40,546 nt of DNA, from NCBI GenBank assembly GCA_016708585.1, contig JADJFK010000039.1:1-40546 (forward strand), written 5' to 3'. A program made the position numbers and the translations under genes. Shown here piece by piece: positions 16,713 through 24,192 of the stretch. This DNA is from Sulfuritalea sp. Lineage in GTDB: Bacteria > Pseudomonadota > Gammaproteobacteria > Burkholderiales > Rhodocyclaceae. Below the pieces are notes generated by a model. The model saw only the letters and a list, made by a program, of their open reading frames with translations. It searched no databases and was not told the DNA's origin. The stretch's first letter is position 1. Every line of letters starts with the position of its first letter.

Positions 16713-17534
16713 ATGTGGCTCCTCGCACCTTTCCGGTTGATTCAACGCACGGCGAGCCGGTTCCATGGCGAACATTACGTGCAAACCGCGGCTGCGCTTT
16801 CATTTGCCACCTTGATTGGCCTGGTGCCGATGATAGCCGCGGCGTTTGCCGTGATTTCCTTTTTGCCCGTGGGTGTCGGCCTGGGTCCGGCATTGCAGAA
16901 GTTCCTGCTCGCCAATCTGCTGCCTGACAAGGCTGGCATCATCGTCGCCAAATATATTGGTCAGTTTGCGTCGCGCGCCGGGCAGGTGACGTTTTTCGGG
17001 GTTGCGGTGCTCGCCGCGACGGCCCTGATGCAGATGCTTACCATCGAGCGCGCCTTCAATCATATCTGGCGGGTCAAGGCCAACCGCCCGTTCTTGCGTC
17101 GCGTGGCCATGCACGGTCTGGCGCTGCTGCTCGGGCCGCTGGCATTCGGCGCCAGCCTTACCGCGATCTCGTTCGTCACCAGCGTATCTTTCGGCCTGAT
17201 CGACGAACCCGTCTGGTTAAACAGATTCGTGCTGCGGAGCCTGTTGCCCTTCGTTTTCATGTCGGCGCTGTTCGGCCTGCTCTATTGGACGGTACCCAAC
17301 AAGTCCGTAAAGGCGTGGCACGCGGCGTTTGGCGGGGTGATGGCGGCGCTGGGTTTTGCCCTCTTGCAGGAATTGTTCACGCTCTATATCGCAACCTGGT
17401 TCAAGCTAAATGCCGTGGTCTATGGAGCCTTCTCCGCGATACCGGTGTTCCTGGTCTGGCTTTACGCGTCTTGGAGCGTGATCCTCGTCGGCGCCCTGAT
17501 CGTTGCCGAGTTGCCGCAATCGACCCGCGCCTAA
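16713..17534 (+). CDS. YihY/BrkB family inner-membrane protein
   Basis: A 273-residue protein with about six membrane helices. YihY-family marks include YVQTAAALSFATLIGLVPMIAA (in parts), RAFNHIWRVK, and the C-terminal YGAFSAIPVFLVWLYASW. The family was once called ribonuclease BN by mistake; its true function is unsettled. A TAGAAT -10-like box ends nine bases before the ATG and no ribosome site is visible, so the message may have almost no leader. The TAA stop overlaps the convergent gene's TAG in the tetranucleotide CTAA. Confidence 0.88.
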   Translation: MWLLAPFRLIQRTASRFHGEHYVQTAAALSFATLIGLVPMIAAAFAVISFLPVGVGLGPALQKFLLANLLPDKAGIIVAKYIGQFASRAGQVTFFGVAVLAATALMQMLTIERAFNHIWRVKANRPFLRRVAMHGLALLLGPLAFGASLTAISFVTSVSFGLIDEPVWLNRFVLRSLLPFVFMSALFGLLYWTVPNKSVKAWHAAFGGVMAALGFALLQELFTLYIATWFKLNAVVYGAFSAIPVFLVWLYASWSVILVGALIVAELPQSTRA

Positions 17535-19042
17535 CTTGCGGCAGGATTGCGAATAAACTCGAAAACTTCGATGCTCGACGTTTCGACGAGACTGCGGTGC
17601 GGCATGCATTCGGCAACCTGCAACTGGCCTCCGCGCTCCTGCAGCAAGGTGAACGGACGGACATTGTGATTGCCGCGAACGGCCAGAATCGCCTCACCCC
17701 GGTTCAGATTCGTCAAGGCCGGGAGCAGCAGCGCGGGGATCGGGGGTTCCGGAGCGCGGCTGGCCAATGTTTGTATCCGCACCGGCTTCGCCGACGGTGC
17801 AATGACTTCCAGGCCCATCTCGACATGGCTGCTGCTCCTGCTGCGGGCCCAGCGCACCAGACAAATCTGCCATCCTGCGCCGTTACCGGTACGCAGACCC
17901 ACGGCACAGCCCGCGACTACGCCGGACACCTCGCCGACGACATGGACGATCGCGTAGCCGGATGGACCTTCGTTGAGTACGGTCCAATCACTGAAGGTGA
18001 GCTCGCAGGGATTGGATTTGGGTTCCTCCTGCGCCTCGTTTACCAACGCCTCCCACAAGCGGCTGAGTTGGGTACAGACATCTACCGTGAGTGATTGCGC
18101 ACGGCGACTGAAACTCCGTCGCCGCGGCGCGGTCCAGCATCGGCGCGCTCGCTCCAGAGCGTTGCGGTAGTCGGCTCCGGCCGCTTGAAGCGGCAAACCA
18201 AGCGACGAGGGCGGCACACCATCGTTCAACTGATCCAGATGGTGTGCCGCCAGTTCGGCAAGGTCGCCGAAGCGGAAGTAGAGGCACGGTCCGCCATCGG
18301 GTATCAGACGCAGCAGGGCTACCGGCGGTTGATCGAGACTGGCGTCGAGCCAGAACCAGTCCCCGGCGCCTTCAGGACGAATCGTGTCGATCCGCGAGGC
18401 AGTCGCATTGGTTTCAAGGTAATCGGCGAGGAAGGCGATTTCACGCGGCGTCAGCCCTTCGGGCTGGGCGGCGGTAAGTGCCAGCATTGCCTTGAAACGG
18501 GCGTCGATCGCGGATATTTCGACCGGCAGCGTAGCCGTAGGGTCGACTGCCTGGTGGGCTGCGTGATACAGCGCTTGGGCGTTGCGCCAAAAATTTATGG
18601 GCGTCGGAATCGCGATCAGCACGGTGGCAAGCAATTGACGCGACAAATTGATGATTCCTTGCAGGCAGATCTGGGGTCTGCTGCGATGGACCTTGGCCAG
18701 TTCCTTTGGGTCGGCGTCGCCGGCGACCTTCAGCCATGTTTCCCCAAGTTCGGCCCGCAGGCCTATCAGGCCTTGAGCTACGGTACCCAGGTGCATCGGT
18801 AAAGGCAGTTTGACGTCGAGCAGCATCGGGACAAGCGCGTCATCGATGCGATCGGCGCGCTGTTGCAGCAGTTCGTCGATCTTGAGGCGGTGCAATACCG
18901 GGAGTCCGAGTGACCCAATCGCCGCGAGGTGGTTGCGCAAAGGTACCAGGTCGAGCAGGGGATCTTCCGGCGGCGGCTCGGCGAGCCAGTCCAGCACCTG
19001 TTGAAGCTTGATCGGCGGCGGAGATATTTTCTTGCTGCGCAT
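17531..19042 (-). CDS. Conserved hypothetical protein, 503 residues
   Basis: A cytoplasmic protein starting at ATG 19042 (RSKKISPPPIKLQQVLDWL). The first 300 residues look helical and Leu-rich. An Arg-rich stretch (ARRCWTAPRRRSFSRRAQ) lies near 330. The C-terminal 130 residues look beta-rich, with VRWARSRSSSHVEMGLEVIAPSA resembling the end of PilZ-type c-di-GMP-binding barrels; this is suggestive only, since the RxxxR and (D/N)xSxxG motifs are not clean. It is divergent from pyrF with an 87-base gap that contains the hairpin GATTCT-AGT-AGAATC (19076-19090). Function is not recognised. Confidence 0.72.
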   Translation of the reverse strand: MRSKKISPPPIKLQQVLDWLAEPPPEDPLLDLVPLRNHLAAIGSLGLPVLHRLKIDELLQQRADRIDDALVPMLLDVKLPLPMHLGTVAQGLIGLRAELGETWLKVAGDADPKELAKVHRSRPQICLQGIINLSRQLLATVLIAIPTPINFWRNAQALYHAAHQAVDPTATLPVEISAIDARFKAMLALTAAQPEGLTPREIAFLADYLETNATASRIDTIRPEGAGDWFWLDASLDQPPVALLRLIPDGGPCLYFRFGDLAELAAHHLDQLNDGVPPSSLGLPLQAAGADYRNALERARRCWTAPRRRSFSRRAQSLTVDVCTQLSRLWEALVNEAQEEPKSNPCELTFSDWTVLNEGPSGYAIVHVVGEVSGVVAGCAVGLRTGNGAGWQICLVRWARSRSSSHVEMGLEVIAPSAKPVRIQTLASRAPEPPIPALLLPALTNLNRGEAILAVRGNHNVRPFTLLQERGGQLQVAECMPHRSLVETSSIEVFEFIRNPAAS

Positions 19043-19129
19043 GGTCAGAGGAACTGCCGGCCGGGGACGAAATACGATTCTAGTAGAATCCGGATCGATT
19101 TTGACTTGTTCCTTTTTGAGGTGTCCGGG

Positions 19130-19864
19130 ATGACCAACTTGCTGTCGAGCAAAGCCATTGATCCGCAGGATCGCTTGATCGTTGCCCTTGATTTTCCGGA
19201 TGCGGAATCGGCGAGAGCCCTGGTGACCGAACTCGGCGATGCCGTGGTTTTCTACAAAATCGGGCTTGAACTGTTCATGACCGGCGGCTATTTCGATTTG
19301 CTGCACTGGCTGGTCGCGCAGGGCAAGAAGGTGTTTGTCGACCTGAAGTTCTTCGATGTTCCGGAAACGGTGCGTTCGGCCGTGCGGGCGCTGGCCGGCA
19401 GCGGAGCGACCTTTGCCACCATACACGGCAATCAGGCCATCATGGAAGCGGCGGTCAAGGACAAGGGGGATCTGAAAATCCTGGCCGTCACCGTGCTGAC
19501 AAGCCTCGATCGCGGCGACCTGGATGATCTCGGGTTTGCCTGCGAGGTGGACAAACTCGTGCTCTCGCGTGCCCGCCGCGCACTGGCTGCCGGGGTGGAC
19601 GGCATTGTATCGTCGGGACTTGAGGCGCCGATGATCCGGCATGAGTTGGGCGATAAGCTGATGGTGGTGACTCCCGGCATACGGCCCGTAGAGAACAAGC
19701 CGGTCGATGACCAGAAGCGTACCGTCGATGTCGCCCAGGCCTTCAGGAACGGAGCCGACTACATCGTGGTCGGCCGGCCAATCCGCCAGGCGGCGAATCC
19801 CCGCCAGGCGGCGATCGGCATACAGCAGACCATTGGTGAAGTATTTTCCTTCCCGCGCGGATGA
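19130..19864 (+). CDS. pyrF: Orotidine 5'-phosphate decarboxylase
   Basis: Final step of UMP synthesis. A 244-residue TIM barrel of the type I family. Substrate and catalytic residues lie in VALDFPD (D21), FYKIGLELF (K43), and the D-K-x-x-D motif DLKFFDVPETV (D71, K73, D76; His is usual where the second Phe stands). GIVSSGLEAP and VTPGIRP give the later loops, and VVGRPIRQAANP binds phosphate. ATG 19130 is chosen from the family N-terminus. Confidence 0.93.
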   Translation: MTNLLSSKAIDPQDRLIVALDFPDAESARALVTELGDAVVFYKIGLELFMTGGYFDLLHWLVAQGKKVFVDLKFFDVPETVRSAVRALAGSGATFATIHGNQAIMEAAVKDKGDLKILAVTVLTSLDRGDLDDLGFACEVDKLVLSRARRALAAGVDGIVSSGLEAPMIRHELGDKLMVVTPGIRPVENKPVDDQKRTVDVAQAFRNGADYIVVGRPIRQAANPRQAAIGIQQTIGEVFSFPRG

Positions 19865-19915
19865 ATGGCGGGTCGGTGAGGGGAGCCAAAACAGCCAAAA
19901 AGCCGAGGCTTTGCC

Positions 19916-19944
19916 TTGTTTTATCCCGCTTTTTGGAATAAAAT
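19916..19944 (+). promoter_or_regulatory. Probable promoter of rpsP-rimM-trmD-rplS
   Basis: TTGTTT (19916-19921), a 17-base spacer and TAAAAT (19939-19944), about 30 bases before the rpsP ATG. Confidence 0.5.
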
Positions 19945-19975
19945 CGCCGGCTTTCCCGCTTTACAAGAGAACACC

Positions 19976-20230
19976 ATGGTTGTCATTCGTCTCGCCCGCA
20001 GCGGCGCCAAGAAGCGCCCGTTCTTCAATATGGTGGTTGCCGATTCGCGCAATCGCCGCGATGGCCGCTTCATCGAGCGCATCGGTTACTACAATCCGGT
20101 TGCCGCCGAAAGCGAGCCGGGTCTGGTGATCAACGCCGAGCGCCTGGCGTACTGGCAGGGGCATGGCGCCCAGTTGTCGCCGACCGCCGCGCGCCTCGTC
20201 AAGCAGGCGGCAGCGCCCAAGGCCGCCTGA
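19976..20230 (+). CDS. rpsP: 30S ribosomal protein S16
   Basis: 84 residues, normal length. VVIRLARSGAKKRPFFNMVVADSR (in parts), GRFIERIGYYNP and an Ala/Lys-rich tail are characteristic of S16, which helps assemble the 5' domain of 16S rRNA. First gene of the standard rpsP-rimM-trmD-rplS operon; rimM starts five bases after its stop. Confidence 0.96.
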   Translation: MVVIRLARSGAKKRPFFNMVVADSRNRRDGRFIERIGYYNPVAAESEPGLVINAERLAYWQGHGAQLSPTAARLVKQAAAPKAA

Positions 20231-20235
20231 AGCGC

Positions 20236-20742
20236 ATGATCGTATTGGGGCGCATCGTCGCCCCGTTCGGAGTACAAGGCTGGTTGCGGGTTCATCCCTT
20301 CGGCGATGATCCCGGGGTATGGCGGAAGATGCCGCAGTGGTGGCTTTCCGCAGATGCCGATGCTCCGGCCGACAGTTGGCAGGCGCATGCGCTTGAAGCG
20401 GTCAAACTGCACGGTGATGGCGTCGTGGCCAAGCTGGCCGGCATCGATGACCGTGATGCCTCGGAAGCGCTGGGAAGTTGCTATATCGGTGCGCCGCGAG
20501 ATGCCCTGCCGCCGCCGGCGCAGGACGAGTACTACTGGTCCGATCTGATCGGACTGGCCGTAGTGAATTTGCAGGACCAGCCCCTGGGCCGGGTCACGTC
20601 TCTGATCGAGACGGGAGCGAACCAGGTGCTGGTGGTAAGCGACGGAGAGCGCGAGCGATTGCTGCCCTTCGTCGAACAGGTAGTTGGAAAGGTGGATGTA
20701 CCGGGCGGTGTCATCCGCGCTGACTGGGGTCTCGACTGGTGA
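20236..20742 (+). CDS. rimM: Ribosome maturation factor RimM
   Basis: A 168-residue protein that binds S19 and helps mature the 30S head. The N-terminal RimM domain (VLGRIVAPFGVQGWLRVHPF) is followed by a PRC-barrel (about 95-168: YYWSDLIGLAVVN, GRVTSLIETGANQVLVV, and the ending RADWGLDW). It overlaps trmD by four bases (GTGA). Confidence 0.95.
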   Translation: MIVLGRIVAPFGVQGWLRVHPFGDDPGVWRKMPQWWLSADADAPADSWQAHALEAVKLHGDGVVAKLAGIDDRDASEALGSCYIGAPRDALPPPAQDEYYWSDLIGLAVVNLQDQPLGRVTSLIETGANQVLVVSDGERERLLPFVEQVVGKVDVPGGVIRADWGLDW

Positions 20743-21494
20743 GCCTGCGTTTCGATGTCGTTACGCTGTTCCCCGAGATGTTCGCGGCGCTGACGGCGTC
20801 GGGAATCACCCGGCGCGCGCTGGAGCGGGGGCTGTGGCAGATCGAATGCTGGAACCCCCGGCAATGGACGCAGGATGTGCATCGGACGGTGGATGACCGG
20901 CCGTATGGCGGCGGCCCCGGCATGGTGATGCTGGCATCACCGCTGGAGCAGGCGATAGGTGCGGCAAAGGCGGCGGCAAAAGTCGGCGCCGGCGGTACGG
21001 CGAAAGTGATTTACCTTTCGCCCCAGGGCGCGCGGATCGACCAGCGCCGGGTGGCGGAACTGGCGGCAAGCGACGGAGCGATCCTGTTGTGCGGACGCTA
21101 CGAAGGCATTGACGAGCGGCTGATCGAGCGCTGCGTGGATGAGGAGTTGTCGCTGGGCGACTTCGTGTTGTCCGGCGGCGAACTGGCGGCGATGGCCCTG
21201 ATGGATGCCTGCATCAGGCAATTGCCGGGGGCGCTGAACGATGAGGCCTCGGCGGTGCAGGATTCGTTTGCCGCGGGCTTGCTGGACTGTCCGCACTACA
21301 CGCGGCCGGAGGTATATGAAGGAAGTGCGGTGCCGGATGTGCTGTTGTCCGGCAACCACGAAGTAATCCGGCGCTGGCGCCTGAAGCAGGCCTTGGGACG
21401 GACGTGGCAAAGGCGCCCGGATCTGCTTGAGACGAGGGTGTTGAGTAGTGAAGAGGCTGACCTGCTGGCTGAATTCCGGCGGGAACGTCATTAG
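20739..21494 (+). CDS. trmD: tRNA (guanine-N1-)-methyltransferase
   Basis: A 251-residue SPOUT methyltransferase that makes m1G37 in tRNAs and so prevents frameshifting. GTG start overlapping the rimM stop. FDVVTLFPEMF, DRPYGGGPGMVM, LCGRYEGIDERLIE and the S-adenosylmethionine trefoil-knot motif SLGDFVLSGGE are present. An 88-base gap before rplS shows no gene. Confidence 0.95.
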   Translation: MSLRFDVVTLFPEMFAALTASGITRRALERGLWQIECWNPRQWTQDVHRTVDDRPYGGGPGMVMLASPLEQAIGAAKAAAKVGAGGTAKVIYLSPQGARIDQRRVAELAASDGAILLCGRYEGIDERLIERCVDEELSLGDFVLSGGELAAMALMDACIRQLPGALNDEASAVQDSFAAGLLDCPHYTRPEVYEGSAVPDVLLSGNHEVIRRWRLKQALGRTWQRRPDLLETRVLSSEEADLLAEFRRERH

Positions 21495-21582
21495 AAACGG
21501 CGTGCACCAGGATGGCGAAGCAATCCTGCTCTGGCGCAAGGCTGGCGGGCGTTTCCGCAGCCATAACTGAAGGAGTAAAGCA

Positions 21583-21945
21583 ATGAACCTGATCCAGCAA
21601 CTTGAAAAAGAGGAAATCGAGCGCATCGGCAAGACAGTGCCGGACTTCGCGCCCGGCGACACCGTGATCGTCAACGTGAACGTGGTCGAAGGTGATCGCA
21701 AGCGCGTGCAGGCTTTCGAAGGCGTCGTCATTTCCAAGCGCAATCGCGGCCTCAACTCGAATTTCATCGTGCGCAAGATCTCGTCCGGAGAGGGCGTCGA
21801 GCGTACCTTCCAGACCTATTCCCCGCTGATCGCCAGCATCGAACTCAAGCGTCGCGGTGACGTCCGCCGCGCCAAGCTGTATTACTTGCGCGATCGCTCC
21901 GGCAAGTCGGCCCGGATCAAAGAAAAGCTCACGCGCAAGGCGTGA
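21583..21945 (+). CDS. rplS: 50S ribosomal protein L19
   Basis: 120 residues at the subunit interface of the ribosome. The N-terminal MNLIQQLEKEEIER, FAPGDTVIVNV, RVQAFEGVVISKRNRGLNS and RRAKLYYLRDRSGKSARIKEK (in parts) are conserved. AAGGAG precedes the ATG. Its last codons and stop form a hairpin (21924-21950). Confidence 0.96.
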   Translation: MNLIQQLEKEEIERIGKTVPDFAPGDTVIVNVNVVEGDRKRVQAFEGVVISKRNRGLNSNFIVRKISSGEGVERTFQTYSPLIASIELKRRGDVRRAKLYYLRDRSGKSARIKEKLTRKA

Positions 21946-21950
21946 GCTTT
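21924..21950 (+). other. Strong hairpin across the rplS stop codon
   Basis: A perfect 11-bp stem, AAAGCTCACGC (21924-21934) with GCGTGAGCTTT (21940-21950), five-base loop. The TGA stop (21943-21945) is in the descending arm. No T-run follows, so it is more likely a 3'-end stabiliser or pause element than a terminator. Confidence 0.6.
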
Positions 21951-22036
21951 GAGTGGAGGCTAATGCCCGCGTCAGCGGGCGTTGGCCGGAACCAGAAGCC
22001 GCGATAGCAAGGCCTGATCGGCCGCCGCAAAACGAC

Positions 22037-22062
22037 AACGGGCCGTCCGGCATTCACCGGAC
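22037..22062. terminator. Bidirectional rplS/folE2 terminator, split by the IS3 element
   Basis: Left arm AACGGGCCGTCCGG (22037-22050), loop CATTCA, then the first six bases of the right arm (22057-22062). The rest of the right arm continues after the insertion (GGAC duplicated at 23271, then GGCCCGTT to 23282, followed by TGCTTTGG). Removing the element and one GGAC copy restores a perfect 14-bp stem with T-rich flanks on both sides, between the convergent genes rplS and folE2. Confidence 0.8.
22059..22062. repeat. Left 4-bp target duplication (GGAC) of the IS3-family element
   Basis: GGAC is repeated at 23271-23274. Four-base duplications are usual for the IS407 group. Confidence 0.8.
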
Positions 22063-22129
22063 TGACCTGTCCTGAATTTCTCGGACCAGCCTGATCTAGA
22101 GATAATGGCTCCTCAGACGAGGAGTTGGC

Positions 22130-22393
22130 ATGAAGAAGAGCAGGTACAGCGAAGAGCAGATTGTCAGGATATTGCGCGAGGCGGATCGGGATACGGTGGT
22201 TGATGTTGCCAAGCGGCACGGCGTCAGCGAGGCTTCGATCTACGCCTGGCGCAAGCGGTTCGGCGAGATGGTCAGCAGTGATGTAAAGCGGCTCAAGACA
22301 CTCGAATCCGAGAACACACGGCTGAAGAAGCTGGTCGCCGAGCGGGATCTCGAAATCGAAGTGATGAAGGAGATCGCCGCAAAAAAATGGTGA
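22130..22393 (+). CDS. IS3-family transposase OrfA
   Basis: An 87-residue DNA-binding protein: helix-turn-helix (EEQIVRILREAD, VVDVAKRHGVSEASIYAWRKRFG) followed by a leucine-zipper-like coiled coil (LKTLESENTRLKKLVAERDLEIEVM) for dimerisation. GAGG lies upstream of the ATG. It ends just after an A7 run and overlaps orfB in the -1 frame. Confidence 0.93.
   Translation: MKKSRYSEEQIVRILREADRDTVVDVAKRHGVSEASIYAWRKRFGEMVSSDVKRLKTLESENTRLKKLVAERDLEIEVMKEIAAKKW
22381..22387 (+). promoter_or_regulatory. Programmed -1 frameshift heptamer (A AAA AAA)
   Basis: Seven A bases in the correct phase (gcA AAA AAA TGG) at the orfA/orfB overlap. Slippage by one base yields the OrfAB fusion transposase used by IS3 elements. 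Confidence 0.75.
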
Positions 22394-23238
22394 GCGCACA
22401 GGTTCGCCGGGAACAGACCCGTTTTGCAATGAAACGCGGGCTGAGCCAACGGCGAGCGTGTGCGCTGCTGCAAGTCAGTCGGTCTTGTATCAACTATGAG
22501 GCGAAGATGCCCACCAAGAATGCCCCGGTGATTGAAGCGATGCGCACGCTCTCGGGCCAGTATCCGCGCTTCGGATCGCGCCGCATCCGCGTCATGCTGG
22601 CCCGTGAGGGAATCGTGGTGGGCAAGGACCGATGTGCCTCGCTTTGGGCCAAGGCGGGTCTGCAAGTACCGGGAAAGAGGCGCCGGCGTCGCATTGCGGG
22701 AAACCGGCCCAGGCCGCATGCGCCTGCCGCCAGGAATTCGGTGTGGTGCTACGACTTCGTGTTCGATGCCTGCGCCAATGGCCAGCAGTTGAAATGCCTG
22801 ACGCTGGTCGATGAATACACACGGGAATGCCTGGTCATCGACGTGGCCGGATCGATCCGGTCGCGCCGCGTCATCCACGTCCTGAGTCGACTGATCAGCG
22901 TGCATGGCGCACCGCGCTACATCCGCTCCGACAACGGCCCGGAATTCGTCAGCACGGCCCTGATGAAATGGGCGCTGGAGCAGCAGATCGAGACGGCCTT
23001 CATCGACCCCGGCAAGCCCTGGCAGAACGGCACCAACGAAAGCTTCAACGGCAAGTTTCGGGATGAGTGCCTGGCGATGGAATGGTTTCGCAACCGGATC
23101 GAAGCCAGGATCGTCATTGAAGACTGGCGGATTCACTACAATGAGGTCCGACCGCATTCGAGTTTGCAGTACGCAACCCCGGCGGAATTCCGCCGGGGTT
23201 GCGAAATCAGTTCAACAACCGGGGCCACGAATCTCTAG
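22387..23238 (+). CDS. IS3-family transposase OrfB (catalytic)
   Basis: 283 residues, normally made as an OrfAB fusion by -1 frameshifting at the A7 run. An HTH_21-like region (SGQYPRFGSRRIRVMLAREG) precedes the rve integrase core, with the DDE triad D123 (WCYDFVFDA), D182 (RSDNGPEF) and E218 (TNESFNGKFRDECL); the spacing of 35 residues between the second D and E is canonical. FVFDACANGQQLKCLTLVDEYTREC (in parts) is typical of the IS407 group. Confidence 0.93.
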   Translation: MVSAQVRREQTRFAMKRGLSQRRACALLQVSRSCINYEAKMPTKNAPVIEAMRTLSGQYPRFGSRRIRVMLAREGIVVGKDRCASLWAKAGLQVPGKRRRRRIAGNRPRPHAPAARNSVWCYDFVFDACANGQQLKCLTLVDEYTRECLVIDVAGSIRSRRVIHVLSRLISVHGAPRYIRSDNGPEFVSTALMKWALEQQIETAFIDPGKPWQNGTNESFNGKFRDECLAMEWFRNRIEARIVIEDWRIHYNEVRPHSSLQYATPAEFRRGCEISSTTGATNL

Positions 23239-23270
23239 ATCGAATTGGTCCGATAAAACCAGTCAGGTCA

Positions 23271-23274
23271 GGAC
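23271..23274. repeat. Right 4-bp target duplication (GGAC) of the IS3-family element
   Basis: Second copy of GGAC, directly after the right inverted repeat and within the broken terminator arm. Confidence 0.8.
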
Positions 23275-23300
23275 GGCCCGTTTGCTTTGGTCGATCGTGT

Positions 23301-24107
23301 TCAGTAGCGCTTCTTGTTGTTCTCGATCAGCGCATAGGCCGAGTGGTTGTGGATCGATTCGAAGTTCTCGCTTTCTACCACGTAGGCGTCGATGCGCGAA
23401 TCGGCATTGAGTACGCCGGCGACGTCGCGCACCAGATCCTCGACGAACTTGGGATTGTCGTAGGCCCGTTCGGTCACGTATTTTTCGTCGGGGCGTTTCA
23501 GCAGGCCGAAGAGTTCGCAGGAAGCCTGGGTTTCCGCCATGCGCACGATGTCCTCGATCCACACCAACTGGTTGGTGGTGGCGGTGATCGTCACATGGGA
23601 CCGCTGGTTGTGCGCGCCGCGCTCCGAGATCTTCTTCGAGCACGGGCACAGGCTGGTCACCGGCACCACCACCTTGATGGTTTGCCGGTAACGGCCGCCT
23701 TCGACGATTTCGCCGATGAAGGTCACGTCGTAATCCATCAGGCTCTTGACACCGGACACCGGCGCCACCTTGTTGATGAAATACGGGAAGTTCATTTCGA
23801 GATGCCCGGTCTCCGCCTCGAGGCGGGTCACCATCTCGCGCAGCATGGTTTCGAAACTTTCTACCGAGATCTCTTCCTCGTGTGAATTGAGGATTTCGAC
23901 GAAGCGCGACATGTGGGTGCCCTTGAAGTCATGGGGCAGGCCGACATACATGTTGAAGTTGGCGATGGTGTGGCGCACGCCGCCGCTCTTGTCCAACACC
24001 TTGATCGGATGGCGTATGTCCTTTATACCGACCTTGTTGATCGGCAGTTGGCGCGAATCCGGGCTGCTTTGAACGTCGGCAATGACGGATTTGTCGGTGG
24101 TAGCCAT
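23301..24107 (-). CDS. folE2: GTP cyclohydrolase FolE2 (type IB)
   Basis: Converts GTP to dihydroneopterin triphosphate for folate and queuosine; type IB works with metals other than zinc and in other bacteria is often zinc-regulated. 268 residues from ATG 24107, which has AGGA just upstream; an ATG at 24125 lacks a site. FolE2 marks are MSRFVEIL, PVTSLCPCSKKISERGAHNQRS (C154, C156, H166 region) and the ending HNHSAYA. It follows dxs by 85 bases on the same strand. Its terminator is split by the IS3 element. Confidence 0.93.
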   Translation of the reverse strand: MATTDKSVIADVQSSPDSRQLPINKVGIKDIRHPIKVLDKSGGVRHTIANFNMYVGLPHDFKGTHMSRFVEILNSHEEEISVESFETMLREMVTRLEAETGHLEMNFPYFINKVAPVSGVKSLMDYDVTFIGEIVEGGRYRQTIKVVVPVTSLCPCSKKISERGAHNQRSHVTITATTNQLVWIEDIVRMAETQASCELFGLLKRPDEKYVTERAYDNPKFVEDLVRDVAGVLNADSRIDAYVVESENFESIHNHSAYALIENNKKRY

Positions 24108-24192
24108 GGGGTTCCTGGAATTCATGGTGTTTCTGTGTGTGGTGTGGAGTCTGAGGCGAACTATACCATTATCCGACGAATTTACTCAACTA

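Larger units (their letters stand above)
22063..23270 (+). mobile_element. IS3-family (IS407-group) insertion sequence, 1208 bp, complete
   Basis: Ends are imperfect inverted repeats starting TGACCTG on both sides (22063; 23270 reversed), sharing TCGGACCA (22081-22088 with 23246-23253) and GATCTAGAGAT (22093-22103 with 23231-23241). It holds overlapping orfA and orfB, both intact. GGAC flanks it on each side. The orfB stop lies within the right inverted repeat. Confidence 0.93.

Noticed and set aside
19043..19642. N-terminal extension of the 503-residue protein by 200 codons
   Set aside because: The extension runs antisense through pyrF, which is a certain gene; ATG 19042 is the sensible start.
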